DNA of 64,000 bases from JAXGZG01 sp050952065 (GTDB lineage Bacteria; Bacillota; Sulfobacillia; Fermentithermobacillales; Fermentithermobacillaceae), in NCBI GenBank assembly GCA_050952065.1, contig JBMNKF010000001.1, positions 310,001 to 374,000 on the forward strand. The letters are read 5' to 3'. Under the pieces are notes generated by a model. That model saw only the letters and a program-made list of their open reading frames with translations, had not been told where the DNA came from and searched no databases. The position numbers were made by a program, and so were the translations under genes. Of this stretch, positions 43,113-52,721 are shown one piece after another. Each line of letters starts with the position of its first letter. Position 1 is the stretch's first letter.

Positions 43113-43981
43113 GGCAAACCATCGGTATCTTTCCTAACATCACCAAGCCGGGCGCTCTTGATCTTTCTGTAAAGGTCTTGGACTGGCTTCAATCTAGAGG
43201 ATACAGGGGGCTTCTTCCTCCGTGTGCGGCCGGGATAGCCGGAAGACCAGATAGCGGGTTGCCTATGTCCCTGTGGTCGTCTTCCATGTTATTTGCCGTA
43301 GTGCTGGGGGGAGATGGAACTCTCCTCTCGGCGGCCAGAGCACTTTGCCCAAGAGGTATCTCTCTGTTAGGAGTCAATTTGGGGCATTTTGGGTTTCTGA
43401 CAGAGTTGGTAGAAGAGGACCTGTTCGAGTCACTGCCATGCTTTCTTGAGGGTCGTGCCAAGCTGGACGAAAGGATAGCTCTGGAAGCAAGCGTGATACG
43501 GGACGGATACGCGGTGTGCCGAAAGATGGCGGTCAACGAGGCCTGTATCATGAAAGGCCCTTACGGACGCATGACGGTGTTGGGTTTGTCAGTGTCCGGC
43601 ACGGAAGTTGATACGTATCACGCTGACGGCGTCATCATCTCAACTCCCACGGGTTCGACCGCATATTCGTTATCAGCTGGAGGGCCCATAGTTGCCCCTC
43701 AGGTAGAGGCGCTGACGGTGACACCGGTGTGTCCTCATACCTTGTACTCCAGGTCCATAGTGGTTCCGGTCACCGAGACTTGCGACGTGAAAGTTTTCGT
43801 GCCCAGTCTTTCCACAATACTGTCCATCGATGGACAAGAGTACTTTTCGCTCAAGTCAGACGACACGGTTCGAGTGATGGCATCCAGCGTGAGAGTGTCT
43901 CTCTTGCGTCGTCCTGAATGGTCTTTCTACGAAGTTATGAGAAAAAAGATGAAAGAAGGGGCCGATAGGCTGCCGCGGTAG
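43109..43981 (+). CDS. nadK: NAD kinase
   Basis: The 290-residue protein phosphorylates NAD+ to NADP+. Landmarks are VVLGGDGTLLSAAR (GGDGT motif), GVNLGHFGFLTEL, VNEACIMKG (NE motif) and the glycine-rich YHADGVIISTPTGSTAYSLSAGGPIV. GTG 43109 overlaps the dxs stop by four bases. In Bacillus a TlyA-type methylase gene sits between dxs and argR; it is absent here. Confidence 0.95.
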   Translation: MRQTIGIFPNITKPGALDLSVKVLDWLQSRGYRGLLPPCAAGIAGRPDSGLPMSLWSSSMLFAVVLGGDGTLLSAARALCPRGISLLGVNLGHFGFLTELVEEDLFESLPCFLEGRAKLDERIALEASVIRDGYAVCRKMAVNEACIMKGPYGRMTVLGLSVSGTEVDTYHADGVIISTPTGSTAYSLSAGGPIVAPQVEALTVTPVCPHTLYSRSIVVPVTETCDVKVFVPSLSTILSIDGQEYFSLKSDDTVRVMASSVRVSLLRRPEWSFYEVMRKKMKEGADRLPR

Positions 43982-44022
43982 TTTGCGGCGAGCAGCAGCG
44001 AGTCTCCAGGAGGCGGTCACCC

Positions 44023-44478
44023 GTGAAATCCAAGAGACACATGAAGATAGTCGAGTTGGTCTCGCAAAACGTGATCACCAGCCAACAGGCTCTCTGTGAG
44101 GCACTGGCACGAGAAGGCATCAAGGTTACTCAGGCCACCGTCTCTAGGGATATAAAAGAGCTCAACTTGGTCAGAGTCCCTTCAGGCGATGGCAGGTACA
44201 AGTATTCCCTGTTGCCAGGGGATCCAAGCCACGTGTACCGGGATAGGTTCGGAAGACTGTTTCGTGAGTCGTGCCTGGATATAGACAAGTCGGGGAACCT
44301 CGTCCTTGTTAAGACTCTATCGGGAGCGGCATCAGCTGTGGGCGAGGCAATTGACAATCTCAAGATCCAGGACGTCATTGGGACTGTTGCCGGGGACGAC
44401 GTGGTATTGGTAGTGGTAGCCGACAATGCGTCTCCTGAGGGCGTCATGAAGACTCTGAGAGAAATGGCAGGGCTGTGA
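44023..44478 (+). CDS. argR: Arginine repressor ArgR/AhrC
   Basis: The 151-residue regulator has an N-terminal winged helix (ALAREGIKVTQATVSRDIKELNLV) and a C-terminal arginine-binding hexamer domain (LVLVKTLSGAASAVGEAID and IGTVAGDDVVLVVV). It controls arginine synthesis and breakdown genes. CCAGGAGGCGGTCACC precedes GTG 44023. Its place between nadK and recN is the conserved one. Confidence 0.96.
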   Translation: MKSKRHMKIVELVSQNVITSQQALCEALAREGIKVTQATVSRDIKELNLVRVPSGDGRYKYSLLPGDPSHVYRDRFGRLFRESCLDIDKSGNLVLVKTLSGAASAVGEAIDNLKIQDVIGTVAGDDVVLVVVADNASPEGVMKTLREMAGL

Positions 44479-44488
44479 GGATAGGGAC

Positions 44489-46228
44489 ATGCTGTCTTAT
44501 CTTCAAATAAGAGACTTCGGCATTTTCGCCGCTGTCCAGTTGGAATTGGGAGAGGGTTTGTCGGTATTCACCGGTGAAACGGGAGCGGGGAAATCCATGA
44601 TAGTCGATGCTGTCATGGCTTGCTTGGGTGAGCGTACATCGAAAGACCTCATACGAACCGGTGCAGACAAGGCCACCCTTGAGTTGCTGGCGGACCGTCC
44701 TCAATTGTCTGAAGAAGAGGCTCGAGGGAGCCCACTCCAAGAAATCCTGGGAGACGACCGCGAAATCGTTTTCCAGAAAGACATCTCATCGGATCGGTCT
44801 TACCTCAGAGTCAACGGTAGATTGGTTACATCGGGAATGGCCCGAGAGATCGGCTCCTACTTGGTAGACATACATGGACAGCAAGACCAGCATTCTCTCG
44901 CCCGACCTCAGAACTATCTCGGGATTATTGACAGCCTCGACAAAGAACGGATCTACCCCGTCAGAGATTATTTCCGTGAAGCTTACCGGGAAAGGCAATC
45001 CATACTGAAGAGAATGGCCGAGTTCGGAACGGGCGAGGAAGAAAGGCAACGAGAGATTGACCTTTTGTCTTTCCAGGTGAAAGAGATTCAGGATGCCAAA
45101 CTCAGGGATGGAGAGGAAGAAGACCTAAGGGCCGAGTACGCGATACTGTCGTCGCAGAAGCGTCTTATAGAACTGGCAGATGAGGCTTACTCTCTCCTGT
45201 ATCTGGGCGGACACAGGGCGGCAGCGGCAGATACTATTGCCATGGCTTTGGATCTCTTGAAGAAGGCGTCCTCCATCGACCCATCGGCAGAAGCCTCAAG
45301 GGAAGCCGTTGCTCAGGTGTCCTTTGGCTTGGAGGCTGCCCTAGATATGCTCCGGGCCTATAGGAGAAAACTCGATGTAGAGCCCGACAGACTTGTCATG
45401 GTATCCGACAGACTAGATCTTCTGCAAAGACTCAAAGCCAAGTACGGTGACACCATAGCCGATATAAAGGAATTTGAAGCCAAATCGGCTCAAAGACTCA
45501 ATGAACTTGAGAATGCGGAAGAGACCTTGGCTATGCTGAAGACATCTTTGCGATCGCTCGAGGAACGAATGGCCAGAACCGGCGCTATCCTGACCAGTCT
45601 GCGACGTGAAGTGGCTTCTACTATGGAGCAAGCGGTGTCCGCCATACTGGGTGAGCTGGGGATGCCAGGAGCCAGGTTCTTGGTCACCATAGAACCCGAT
45701 GAAGACCCCAATGGAATAGACCTGGCCGGTATGCGAGTAAAGGCGTCTCCAATCGGAGTCGATAGGGTCGGGTTCCTCTTTTCGGCGAATCCTGGTGAAC
45801 CTCCTATGCCTGTAAACAGAGTCGCCTCCGGGGGCGAGCTTTCCAGACTAATGCTAGCGGTCAAATCTCACTTGGGAGAGGTGGACCGCGTCCCAACGCT
45901 GATTTTTGACGAAATCGATGCAGGCATAGGCGGAAAAACGGGACAAGCTGTTGCCGAAAGACTTTGGCGCGTTAGCCAGAAACACCAAGTACTTTGTGTC
46001 ACCCATCTGGCGGCTATAGCAGCTATGGCTGATAACCATTATTTAGTAATTAAGGAAGAACGGGGCGGAAGAACCTATGCCAGCGTTAGAAGGCTCGAAG
46101 ACCCAGAAGAAAGAGTTGCCGAGATAGCCAGGATGCTGAGCGGAGACAATCTGTCCATATCCATTGAACACGCCAGAGCGCTCCTTGAAGCCGCTCAGGC
46201 GTACAAGTCGAGTATCTCTAACCACTAG
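44489..46228 (+). CDS. recN: DNA repair protein RecN
   Basis: The 579-residue SMC-like ATPase acts early in double-strand break repair. It has Walker A GETGAGKSMIVDAV near residue 30, the DIHGQQDQHSLARP motif, a central coiled coil, then the ABC signature ASGGELSRLMLAVK and Walker B PTLIFDEIDAGIGGKTGQAV. GAGGATAGGGAC precedes the ATG. It follows argR by ten bases. Confidence 0.97.
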   Translation: MLSYLQIRDFGIFAAVQLELGEGLSVFTGETGAGKSMIVDAVMACLGERTSKDLIRTGADKATLELLADRPQLSEEEARGSPLQEILGDDREIVFQKDISSDRSYLRVNGRLVTSGMAREIGSYLVDIHGQQDQHSLARPQNYLGIIDSLDKERIYPVRDYFREAYRERQSILKRMAEFGTGEEERQREIDLLSFQVKEIQDAKLRDGEEEDLRAEYAILSSQKRLIELADEAYSLLYLGGHRAAAADTIAMALDLLKKASSIDPSAEASREAVAQVSFGLEAALDMLRAYRRKLDVEPDRLVMVSDRLDLLQRLKAKYGDTIADIKEFEAKSAQRLNELENAEETLAMLKTSLRSLEERMARTGAILTSLRREVASTMEQAVSAILGELGMPGARFLVTIEPDEDPNGIDLAGMRVKASPIGVDRVGFLFSANPGEPPMPVNRVASGGELSRLMLAVKSHLGEVDRVPTLIFDEIDAGIGGKTGQAVAERLWRVSQKHQVLCVTHLAAIAAMADNHYLVIKEERGGRTYASVRRLEDPEERVAEIARMLSGDNLSISIEHARALLEAAQAYKSSISNH

Positions 46229-46338
46229 AATCCCAAAGTTCCACGCTTTACTGCTTCATTGCAAATTCCCGTCAATAAATCTTCTCCTTACGGTAAACCT
46301 TATGTCTTGTGAAACCGATCTGGGCGAGGAGTGACGGG

Positions 46339-47670
46339 ATGGGCAACAGAGAACGAAATAGGAAAATCACGGCATTACTACTTTGTTGTTTGGTAATCGC
46401 CATCACCTGCTCTAATCCGTTCCGGTTCGCCTTCTCTCTGCCAGATTCCATTACTGTTCTCACCGGGCAGAGTTTTGAAATCAGTACAGGTTACCCGGTG
46501 GTGTCAGTTGACGCCATAGGCATCGGGACCGCAAGGCCTTGGTCTTTGTGGGTCACAACTACAAAGGTCACCATGGACACTCAAGAGCCAGGCCAATACT
46601 ATTTGCAGTTTCGCCTTTTCGGCTTGATACCTATAAGAAGAGTGTCCTTGACGGTGACCGAACCCATTATGGTGATGCCAGGAGGACACTCAATCGGGGT
46701 GGTATTGAGGAGTACAGGATTGGTCATAACCGGACTCTCTCCCGTAGAAACCCTTGACGGAAAGGAAGTATGGCCGGCCAAGAATGCCGGATTACAGGTG
46801 GGAGATGTCATCCTGTCTGTTGGCGACTCTCGAGTAAGCACCAAAGAGGATCTAGCCTTCCTGATAGAAGAGGCGGGCAGGACCGGTCAATGGGTGGACA
46901 TTCTAGTCGAGAAACAAGACGGGTCCACGATCAGGCGCACTCTCATGCCGGTGCGAAACAAGCGAGGCGGGTTCAATATAGGGATTCTGGTGAAAGATGC
47001 TTTGGCGGGAGTTGGCACTCTCACTTTCTATGATCCTGAAACCGGTCTGTACGCGGCTTTGGGGCATGTCATTTCCGAAGGAGACTCGAGGCGTCCCGTA
47101 GCCATGAAAGAAGGCCAGATAGTACGAGCTAGCGTCACTGGAGTCCAGCCCAGCAGGAAAGGAAACCCCGGTGAAGTCCTAGGGACTTTTGTAGAAGGGC
47201 AGGATATCCTCGGCAATATCCTGAAAAACGGTTCGTGTGGCATAGCAGGAATTCTCAACGATAAACCCGAAAACCCGTTCTATTCTGAACCCATACCTCT
47301 TGGCGTGGAGACCAAGCTCCGACGCGGTCCCGCCGAGATCTTGACGACGGTAAACGGCACCTCGGTAGAGAAGTTCTCTATAGAGATCGAACGAATATTC
47401 AATGGAGCAGGAGCTTCGTCTAAAGGATTCGTGCTCAGAGTCACAGACCCACGATTACTGGCCATAACAGGAGGAATCGTACAAGGTATGAGTGGCAGCC
47501 CCATTATCCAAGATGGTTATCTGGTTGGGGCGGTCACTCATGTTTTGGTCAACGATCCGGCCAGAGGGTACGGTACTTTTGCTGAGTGGATGGCCAAGGA
47601 TTCCTACATGATTCCCGCTGCACTCCCTGAAGATGCCATATCTGCTTATTTTCAATTGACGGAAATCTGA
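46339..47670 (+). CDS. spoIVB: SpoIVB signalling serine peptidase (S55)
   Basis: SpoIVB is secreted by the forespore and cleaves SpoIVFA, which triggers sigma-K activation. The product has an N-terminal helix (ALLLCCLVIAITCS), a PDZ domain (GKEVWPAKNAGLQVGDVILSVGD region) and the S55 peptidase domain with the catalytic His region YAALGHVISEGDSR and the serine in GIVQGMSGSPIIQDG. ATG 46339 follows CGAGGAGTGACGGG; the frame opens earlier, at GTG 46309. About 443 residues, normal for the family. It stands between recN and spo0A as in other spore formers. Confidence 0.95.
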   Translation: MGNRERNRKITALLLCCLVIAITCSNPFRFAFSLPDSITVLTGQSFEISTGYPVVSVDAIGIGTARPWSLWVTTTKVTMDTQEPGQYYLQFRLFGLIPIRRVSLTVTEPIMVMPGGHSIGVVLRSTGLVITGLSPVETLDGKEVWPAKNAGLQVGDVILSVGDSRVSTKEDLAFLIEEAGRTGQWVDILVEKQDGSTIRRTLMPVRNKRGGFNIGILVKDALAGVGTLTFYDPETGLYAALGHVISEGDSRRPVAMKEGQIVRASVTGVQPSRKGNPGEVLGTFVEGQDILGNILKNGSCGIAGILNDKPENPFYSEPIPLGVETKLRRGPAEILTTVNGTSVEKFSIEIERIFNGAGASSKGFVLRVTDPRLLAITGGIVQGMSGSPIIQDGYLVGAVTHVLVNDPARGYGTFAEWMAKDSYMIPAALPEDAISAYFQLTEI

Positions 47671-47782
47671 CGCTATTGAAGGACTTTCGACTTGAACGAA
47701 GAACCCAACAGAAAATGTGTAAATATTGACCAATTTTCCCTTGCCAATGGGCACCCGACTGGAATAAACTGGATGCAGACGA

Positions 47783-47799
47783 CTTCCGCAAGGCGGAAG
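47783..47799 (+). other. Hairpin just upstream of spo0A
   Basis: CTTCCGC and GCGGAAG pair exactly across the 3-base loop AAG. It ends about 26 bases before the spo0A ATG and just upstream of its GGAGGAATTACGG ribosome site. It could modulate translation or mark the end of the spoIVB transcript; no T-run follows. Confidence 0.45.
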
Positions 47800-47825
47800 A
47801 GCGCAGGAATGGGAGGAATTACGGA

Positions 47826-48593
47826 ATGGGGAAAATCCGGGTTCTCATTGTTGATGACAACAAGGACTTTGTCAGCCTGCTCCGTGAATACTTCGACAAG
47901 TTGGATGATGTGGAGGTAGCGGGCGTAGCCTACAACGGTGTCGAGGCGTTGGAGGCAATTAAGGGTGTACAACCCGACGTAGTGGTGCTGGATATCATAA
48001 TGCCCTACTTAGACGGCATTGGTGTGCTTGAGAACCTTGCTCAGGAAGAAGTTGATTCCCGTCCCAAGATCATCATGTTGACCGCGTTTGGTCAGGAGTC
48101 TATCACCCATCGCGTACTTGAGTTAGGGGCAGACTATTACATATTGAAGCCCTTCGATTTCGACATGTTGGCCGAGAGGCTCAGGCAGATATCTTGTACA
48201 ACGACGCCGGCTCAGACCAAGAAGCCTCCTATGGTAAGGGAAAAAGATAGAAGTTACGATGCCAAAGTCACCGGTATAATGCACGAACTCGGTATTCCCG
48301 CTCACATCAAGGGTTATCTCTACTTGAGAGACGCCATCATAATGGTCGTGGCAAGAGTTGACTTATTGTCAAGAATTACCAAAGAACTGTACCCAGCCAT
48401 AGCCGAGAAATATGTGACTACGCCGAGCAGAGTAGAGAGAGCTATCCGCCACGCAATAGAGGTTGCTTGGGACAGAGGCAATATGGAATTTATCCAGAGA
48501 ATGTTCGGGCATACCATTAGTCAAGAAAAGGGCAAACCCACGAATTCCGAGTTTATCGCTATGGTGGCGGACAGGATGCGCTTGGGAGCCTAG
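47826..48593 (+). CDS. spo0A: Sporulation master regulator Spo0A
   Basis: The 255-residue response regulator starts sporulation when phosphorylated. The receiver has DDN at residues 10-12, phospho-acceptor Asp56 (VVVLDIIMPYLDG), MLTAFGQ and the conserved Lys in YILKPFD. The C-terminal DNA-binding domain carries IMHELGIPAHIKGYLYLRDA and the recognition helix SRVERAIRHAIEVAW. GGGAGGAATTACGG precedes the ATG. A partial Spo0A box, TCGAAAG on the minus strand near 47683-47689, lies upstream. Confidence 0.98.
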   Translation: MGKIRVLIVDDNKDFVSLLREYFDKLDDVEVAGVAYNGVEALEAIKGVQPDVVVLDIIMPYLDGIGVLENLAQEEVDSRPKIIMLTAFGQESITHRVLELGADYYILKPFDFDMLAERLRQISCTTTPAQTKKPPMVREKDRSYDAKVTGIMHELGIPAHIKGYLYLRDAIIMVVARVDLLSRITKELYPAIAEKYVTTPSRVERAIRHAIEVAWDRGNMEFIQRMFGHTISQEKGKPTNSEFIAMVADRMRLGA

Positions 48594-48676
48594 TCGGTAC
48601 AGGACAAGTCTGTAAACTAATGCAGAAGGATCGCACCTTCTCCGTGCAGAAGCCTCACAGGAGGAGGTGCGGTTTC

Positions 48677-50449
48677 ATGCAGGATCCTACAAGGATTGAG
48701 ATTTACCAATACATCCTCAATTCTACTCACGATGCTATTGTGGCGGTTGATACTGATTGCAGGGTGTTGGTACTAAATCCCGCTGCGCAAAGATTGGCAG
48801 GTGCCACTGCATCCCAAGCCATAGGAAGGCATCTCCGGGAGGTGATCCCTTCTGCAGGGCTTGCCAACGTCTTAGCCACAGGTGTGGCAGAACTCAACCG
48901 CAAGCAGACCTTAGGCGAAAACGTCGTCATAACTAACAGAGTCCCTGTGAGGGATTCTCAAGGTCGCGTCGTGGGAGCTGTTGCCGTCTTCCGAGACATA
49001 ACTGAGGTAAAGCATCTGGCCGAGGAGATAACTAATTTGCGACAGGTTCAAACACTCCTGTCTGCCATCATCAATGCGGTTCAAGACGCAATTTCTGTCG
49101 TAGACGCCGAAGGAAACGGCATGCTTATCAACCCTGCGTACACAAGACTTACCGGCCTGACCGAGAAGGACGTGATTGGTAAGCCCGCAACCGTGGATAT
49201 CGCGGAAGGCTCAAGCATGCATATGCAGGTCCTAAGGACAGGCAAACCTGTCAAGAACGTTCCCATGAAAGTAGGGCCACTAAGGAGGCAAGTGGTGGTC
49301 AGTGCCGATCCCGTAATGATAGACGGTGAGTTGGTAGGCAGTGTGGGAGTAATCCGGGACGTTTCCGAGATCATACGGCTTACCGATGAGTTGGACATGA
49401 TGAAGAGACTGGTTCGGCGTATGGAATCAAAATACACCTTCGACGAGATCGTAGCCGAGAGCCAGCTTCTTACTCAGGCGGTTGACCAGGCTAAGAGAGT
49501 GGCAACCACTTCGGTAACTGTGCTCTTGAGAGGCGAGAGCGGCACTGGCAAAGAGATATTTGCCCACGCGATTCACGGGGCGTCGCCTCGAAAGAATGGG
49601 CCTTTTGTGCGCGTAAACTGCGCAGCCCTTACAGAGAGTCTTCTGGAGTCAGAACTCTTTGGGTATGTGGAAGGCGCCTTCACTGGAGCAAGAAGGGGAG
49701 GTCGCAGGGGCCTTTTTGAGGAAGCTCAGGGAGGCACGCTTTTTCTGGACGAAGTGGGCGTAATGAATTTGCCTCTCCAGGCCAGTCTTCTCCGAGTCTT
49801 GCAGGAAAAGGAGATCGTAAGGGTTGGCGACTCCAAGCCCATACCCGTAGATGTCAGGGTTATCGCGGCTACCAACGTGTCGTTGGAACAACTGGTGGCA
49901 GAGGGCAAGTTTAGGGAGGACCTCTACTACAGGCTCAACGTTATTCCCATTTTCATTCCGCCCTTGAGACAAAGACCAGAAGACATCCCTGCACTGTGTT
50001 CTCACCTCATTAGGAAGCTTAACCAGGAGTTCGGTCGAAGGGTGGTGGGCGTCGACCCAAAGGTTATGGAAGCCTTCATGAAGCACCGTTGGTCGGGGAA
50101 TGTGCGGGAACTGGAGAACGTCTTGGGCAGAGCAATGATCAATATGCGTTACCATGAGGAAGTCATCACTCTGGAACACCTGCCTGACTTAGTGCATGAA
50201 GCCTCCTTGGCCGAGATTCCCGAAGCCAAAGGGTATTCTACTCTGGATAACCGGAAGACGCTAAGACAGACTCTGGATGTCGTGGAAAAGAGAATGGTTG
50301 CGGCTGCTTTGGAACAGTGCGGTTACCAAAAGACCAAAGCCGCCAAGACTCTGGGCATAAGCATACGGAGTCTCTACAACAAGATCGAGAAGCACTCTAT
50401 TGCGAGTCCTCCGAGAAACCGAATCGCGGATGTTCGGAATCTCGCCTAG
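48677..50449 (+). CDS. PAS-domain sigma-54 activator (BkdR-like)
   Basis: ATG 48677 follows AGGAGGAGGTGC and gives 590 residues. Two PAS domains come first (ILNSTHDAIVAVDTDCRVLVLN and IINAVQDAISVVDAEGNGMLINP). The AAA+ domain then has Walker A GESGTGKEIFAHAIHG, the sigma-54 contact motif GAFTGA (YVEGAFTGARRGG) and Walker B GGTLFLDEVG. A Fis-type helix-turn-helix ends it (QKTKAAKTLGISIRSLYNKI). It lies directly before a sigma-54 promoter driving leucine dehydrogenase and Vor genes. In Bacillus subtilis, bkdR and bcd also follow spo0A, so this is probably the BkdR counterpart, sensing a ligand by its PAS domains. Confidence 0.93.
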   Translation: MQDPTRIEIYQYILNSTHDAIVAVDTDCRVLVLNPAAQRLAGATASQAIGRHLREVIPSAGLANVLATGVAELNRKQTLGENVVITNRVPVRDSQGRVVGAVAVFRDITEVKHLAEEITNLRQVQTLLSAIINAVQDAISVVDAEGNGMLINPAYTRLTGLTEKDVIGKPATVDIAEGSSMHMQVLRTGKPVKNVPMKVGPLRRQVVVSADPVMIDGELVGSVGVIRDVSEIIRLTDELDMMKRLVRRMESKYTFDEIVAESQLLTQAVDQAKRVATTSVTVLLRGESGTGKEIFAHAIHGASPRKNGPFVRVNCAALTESLLESELFGYVEGAFTGARRGGRRGLFEEAQGGTLFLDEVGVMNLPLQASLLRVLQEKEIVRVGDSKPIPVDVRVIAATNVSLEQLVAEGKFREDLYYRLNVIPIFIPPLRQRPEDIPALCSHLIRKLNQEFGRRVVGVDPKVMEAFMKHRWSGNVRELENVLGRAMINMRYHEEVITLEHLPDLVHEASLAEIPEAKGYSTLDNRKTLRQTLDVVEKRMVAAALEQCGYQKTKAAKTLGISIRSLYNKIEKHSIASPPRNRIADVRNLA

Positions 50450-50468
50450 TGCGTACCATGATGTGCAG

Positions 50469-50527
50469 GATAATGCATGCAACAGCCTAACCGCTGCGTA
50501 GATGCGTGCACGGTTTGTCGCATTATC
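50469..50527. promoter_or_regulatory. Inverted sites, likely activator-binding (UAS) for the sigma-54 promoter
   Basis: GATAATGCATGCAAC at 50469-50483 recurs in reverse orientation at 50513-50527 (reverse complement GATAATGCGACAAAC), including an exact 8-base inverted repeat GATAATGC/GCATTATC. The pair lies 100-160 bases upstream of the -24/-12 promoter, the normal place for enhancer sites of sigma-54 activators. Confidence 0.55.
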
Positions 50528-50626
50528 ACAATTAGCGATCCATGTTCACCTCGCTTAAATGCCAGTCCAGAAGCGAATTTGTGCTGTTTCCACTAGAGAT
50601 ACCGCCCCAAGAACCCCTTGCCTTGA

Positions 50627-50643
50627 TGGCACGCTATTTGCTT
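50627..50643 (+). promoter_or_regulatory. Sigma-54 (-24/-12) promoter of the bcd-vor operon
   Basis: TGGCAC at 50627-50632, five bases, then TTGCTT at 50638-50643 match the consensus TGGCAC-N5-TTGCA/T closely. Transcription should begin near 50655, which supports the downstream GTG 50679 as the true bcd start. Confidence 0.85.
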
Positions 50644-50678
50644 GTTGATGTCTAGTGAAGACGAGAGGGGGAGTCTAT

Positions 50679-51743
50679 GTGGAAGTTTTCCAACTGATGG
50701 AAACGTACGGGCACGAACAGGTGTTGTTCAACTATGACAGAGTCTCGGGTCTCAAGGCTATCATAGCTATCCACGATACGACTCTGGGTCCGGCCCTTGG
50801 CGGCACGCGGATGTGGCCCTACAAGACCGAGGAAGAAGCGTTGATCGACGTCTTGAGGCTATCTCGCGGCATGACGTACAAGAACTCGGCCATGGGGCTA
50901 AACATCGGCGGGGGCAAAGCAGTGATCATCGGCGATCCCAAAAAGGACAAGAGCGAAGAGTTGTTTAGGGCTTTCGGAAGGTTCGTGGAGTCCTTAGGCG
51001 GTCGTTACATAACTGCCGAGGACGTGGGGACCACCACGGAGGACATGGATGTCATAAGAGCCGAGACCGCCCATGTATGCGGACTTGCGGATGTGAGCGG
51101 AAATCCCTCGCCGGTGACTGCTTTTGGGGTTTTTCGTGCCATGACGGCGTGTGTCAAGACAGTGTTTGGACGCGACGATTTTGTCGGCCGCAGTGTGGCC
51201 ATTCAGGGTGTCGGCACCGTGGGATCTGTATTAGCGGAGCGCCTCCTGGGGGCAGGTGCACGTGTGGTTGTGACTGACATAGACTCGGAAAAGGTCAGGA
51301 AAGCCATGGAAATGGGTGCCCAAGCCGTGCCGCCTGATGCAATCTACGATACTGATTGCGACATCTTTGCTCCGTGTGCCCTAGGTGCCAGCATCAACGA
51401 CCATACCATATCTAGATTCAAGGTGAAGATCGTCTGCGGAGCTGCCAACAATCAACTCTCAGAACCAAGACACGGAAAGGCTTTGGCCGACAAGGGAATT
51501 CTCTATGCTCCAGATTTTATAGCCAACGGAGGCGGCGTGATAAACGTGGCTTCTGAGATACTTGGAGCCGGGTACGACAGGGAAAAAGCGCTGTCTCGTG
51601 TGTCCAAGATATACGACATCCTACTACAAGTCTTCCAGTTGGCGGAGAAAAACGGCGTGGATACTGCCACGGCGGCCGATATGTACGCCGAGGCGCGGCT
51701 CCAAAAGGCTCTCTTGCAGAAGAGAATGTACCTTCCCGCCTGA
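50679..51743 (+). CDS. bcd: Leucine (branched-chain amino acid) dehydrogenase
   Basis: The 354-residue enzyme oxidatively deaminates leucine, valine or isoleucine to 2-oxoacids with NAD+. It shows the dehydrogenase core LGPALGGTRMWPYKTEEEAL, catalytic Lys in MGLNIGGGKAVIIGDP, TAEDVGTTTEDM and the NAD-binding VAIQGVGTVGSVLAERLL. GTG 50679 follows GAGAGGGGGAG; the earlier GTG at 50655 falls at the predicted transcription start. It leads the operon that continues with the Vor oxidoreductase, which would consume its products. Confidence 0.93.
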   Translation: MEVFQLMETYGHEQVLFNYDRVSGLKAIIAIHDTTLGPALGGTRMWPYKTEEEALIDVLRLSRGMTYKNSAMGLNIGGGKAVIIGDPKKDKSEELFRAFGRFVESLGGRYITAEDVGTTTEDMDVIRAETAHVCGLADVSGNPSPVTAFGVFRAMTACVKTVFGRDDFVGRSVAIQGVGTVGSVLAERLLGAGARVVVTDIDSEKVRKAMEMGAQAVPPDAIYDTDCDIFAPCALGASINDHTISRFKVKIVCGAANNQLSEPRHGKALADKGILYAPDFIANGGGVINVASEILGAGYDREKALSRVSKIYDILLQVFQLAEKNGVDTATAADMYAEARLQKALLQKRMYLPA

Positions 51744-51776
51744 TACATGTCTGTAATCGAGAAAGGAGCCGACTAG

Positions 51777-52469
51777 TTGGAAGGCGTCGTGACAGTCTTT
51801 TACGGCCTCTACGGGAGCGGCAAATCCGAGATTGCCATAAACTACGGCCTTTCGATGGCGAGAGAGGGTCGCCGGGTATTCTTGGTAGACCTGGACGCCG
51901 TGACTCCCTATTTTCGAATCCGCGACGTGAGACAGGTTATATCATCCAGGGGAGTCCAGGTTGTCGCCCCTAAAGAATCTATCAGGTACGCAGATCTGCC
52001 CGTGTTGCCCGAAGGAATGAGGCGGATTCTCACACAACGTTCAGGTTTTGTGGTCGTGGACTCAGGAGGGGATCCCACAGGCGCCAGGGTTCTCGGAGGT
52101 CTCAGAGACGCTCTCGCTCCTTGCGCCCGGGGGCTTTTCGTTGTGAATTTCAGGAGGCCTTTCACGAGGGATGTGGAAGGAGCGGTGGCAGCCCTGGATC
52201 AGATTATGGGCGCCAGCGGTCTAATGGCAACGGGCATAGTGTCAAATACCCACTTGTGTGACCAAACCGACGTCTCTCACGTGATTGATGGCTTCATCCT
52301 GTGTCGGGAGTTTAGTGAAAGAGTTGGCCTGCCGGTTGAATTCGTAGGCGTCCCTCTGTGGCTTCGGGAGAGAGAGCCCGATATTCGGGCTCATGTGGGG
52401 GACATGCCCATATTGTGGCTGGAACGTCTGCTCAGGAAACCCTGGGAAGCCGAAGAACTCGGTGGATGA
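51777..52469 (+). CDS. P-loop ATPase of the vor operon, function unknown
   Basis: The 230-residue product has Walker A GLYGSGKSEIAINYG, a deviant MinD/SIMIBI-like VFLVDLDAVTPYF and a Walker B-like FVVVDSGGDPTGARV. It is similar in outline to MinD/ParA-type NTPases. Its job in the operon is not known; assembly or iron-sulfur cluster insertion for the Vor complex is a guess. GAAAGGAGCCGACTAG precedes TTG 51777. It sits between bcd and the ferredoxin subunit and is one transcript with them. Confidence 0.8.
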   Translation: MEGVVTVFYGLYGSGKSEIAINYGLSMAREGRRVFLVDLDAVTPYFRIRDVRQVISSRGVQVVAPKESIRYADLPVLPEGMRRILTQRSGFVVVDSGGDPTGARVLGGLRDALAPCARGLFVVNFRRPFTRDVEGAVAALDQIMGASGLMATGIVSNTHLCDQTDVSHVIDGFILCREFSERVGLPVEFVGVPLWLREREPDIRAHVGDMPILWLERLLRKPWEAEELGG

Positions 52470-52484
52470 CGGGAGGGAGAGGAT

Positions 52485-52700
52485 TTGGAGAAAAGGGTCG
52501 TCTTCAGGGAAGACCACTGCAAGAGCTGCGAGCTTTGTATAGGTGTCTGCCCCAAGAAGATCATCCGTTTGCGCGAAAGCCTTAACAAGCAAGGCTATCA
52601 TCCCGCGTATGTGACAGACGAAGGGCAAGAGATGTGCATAAGCTGCGCATTATGTGCCCGAATGTGTCCTGATGCAGCGATAGAAGTCTATCGCCCATGA
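52485..52700 (+). CDS. vorD: Ferredoxin-like delta subunit of 2-oxoacid oxidoreductase
   Basis: The 71-residue protein carries two [4Fe-4S] sites, CKSCELCIGVCPKK and CISCALCARMCPD. It passes electrons from the Vor catalytic subunits to ferredoxin. TTG 52485 is preceded by GGGAGGGAGAGGA. It is followed at once by the alpha subunit. Confidence 0.92.
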   Translation: MEKRVVFREDHCKSCELCIGVCPKKIIRLRESLNKQGYHPAYVTDEGQEMCISCALCARMCPDAAIEVYRP

Positions 52701-52721
52701 CTGAAGGAGGTGAATTCACAG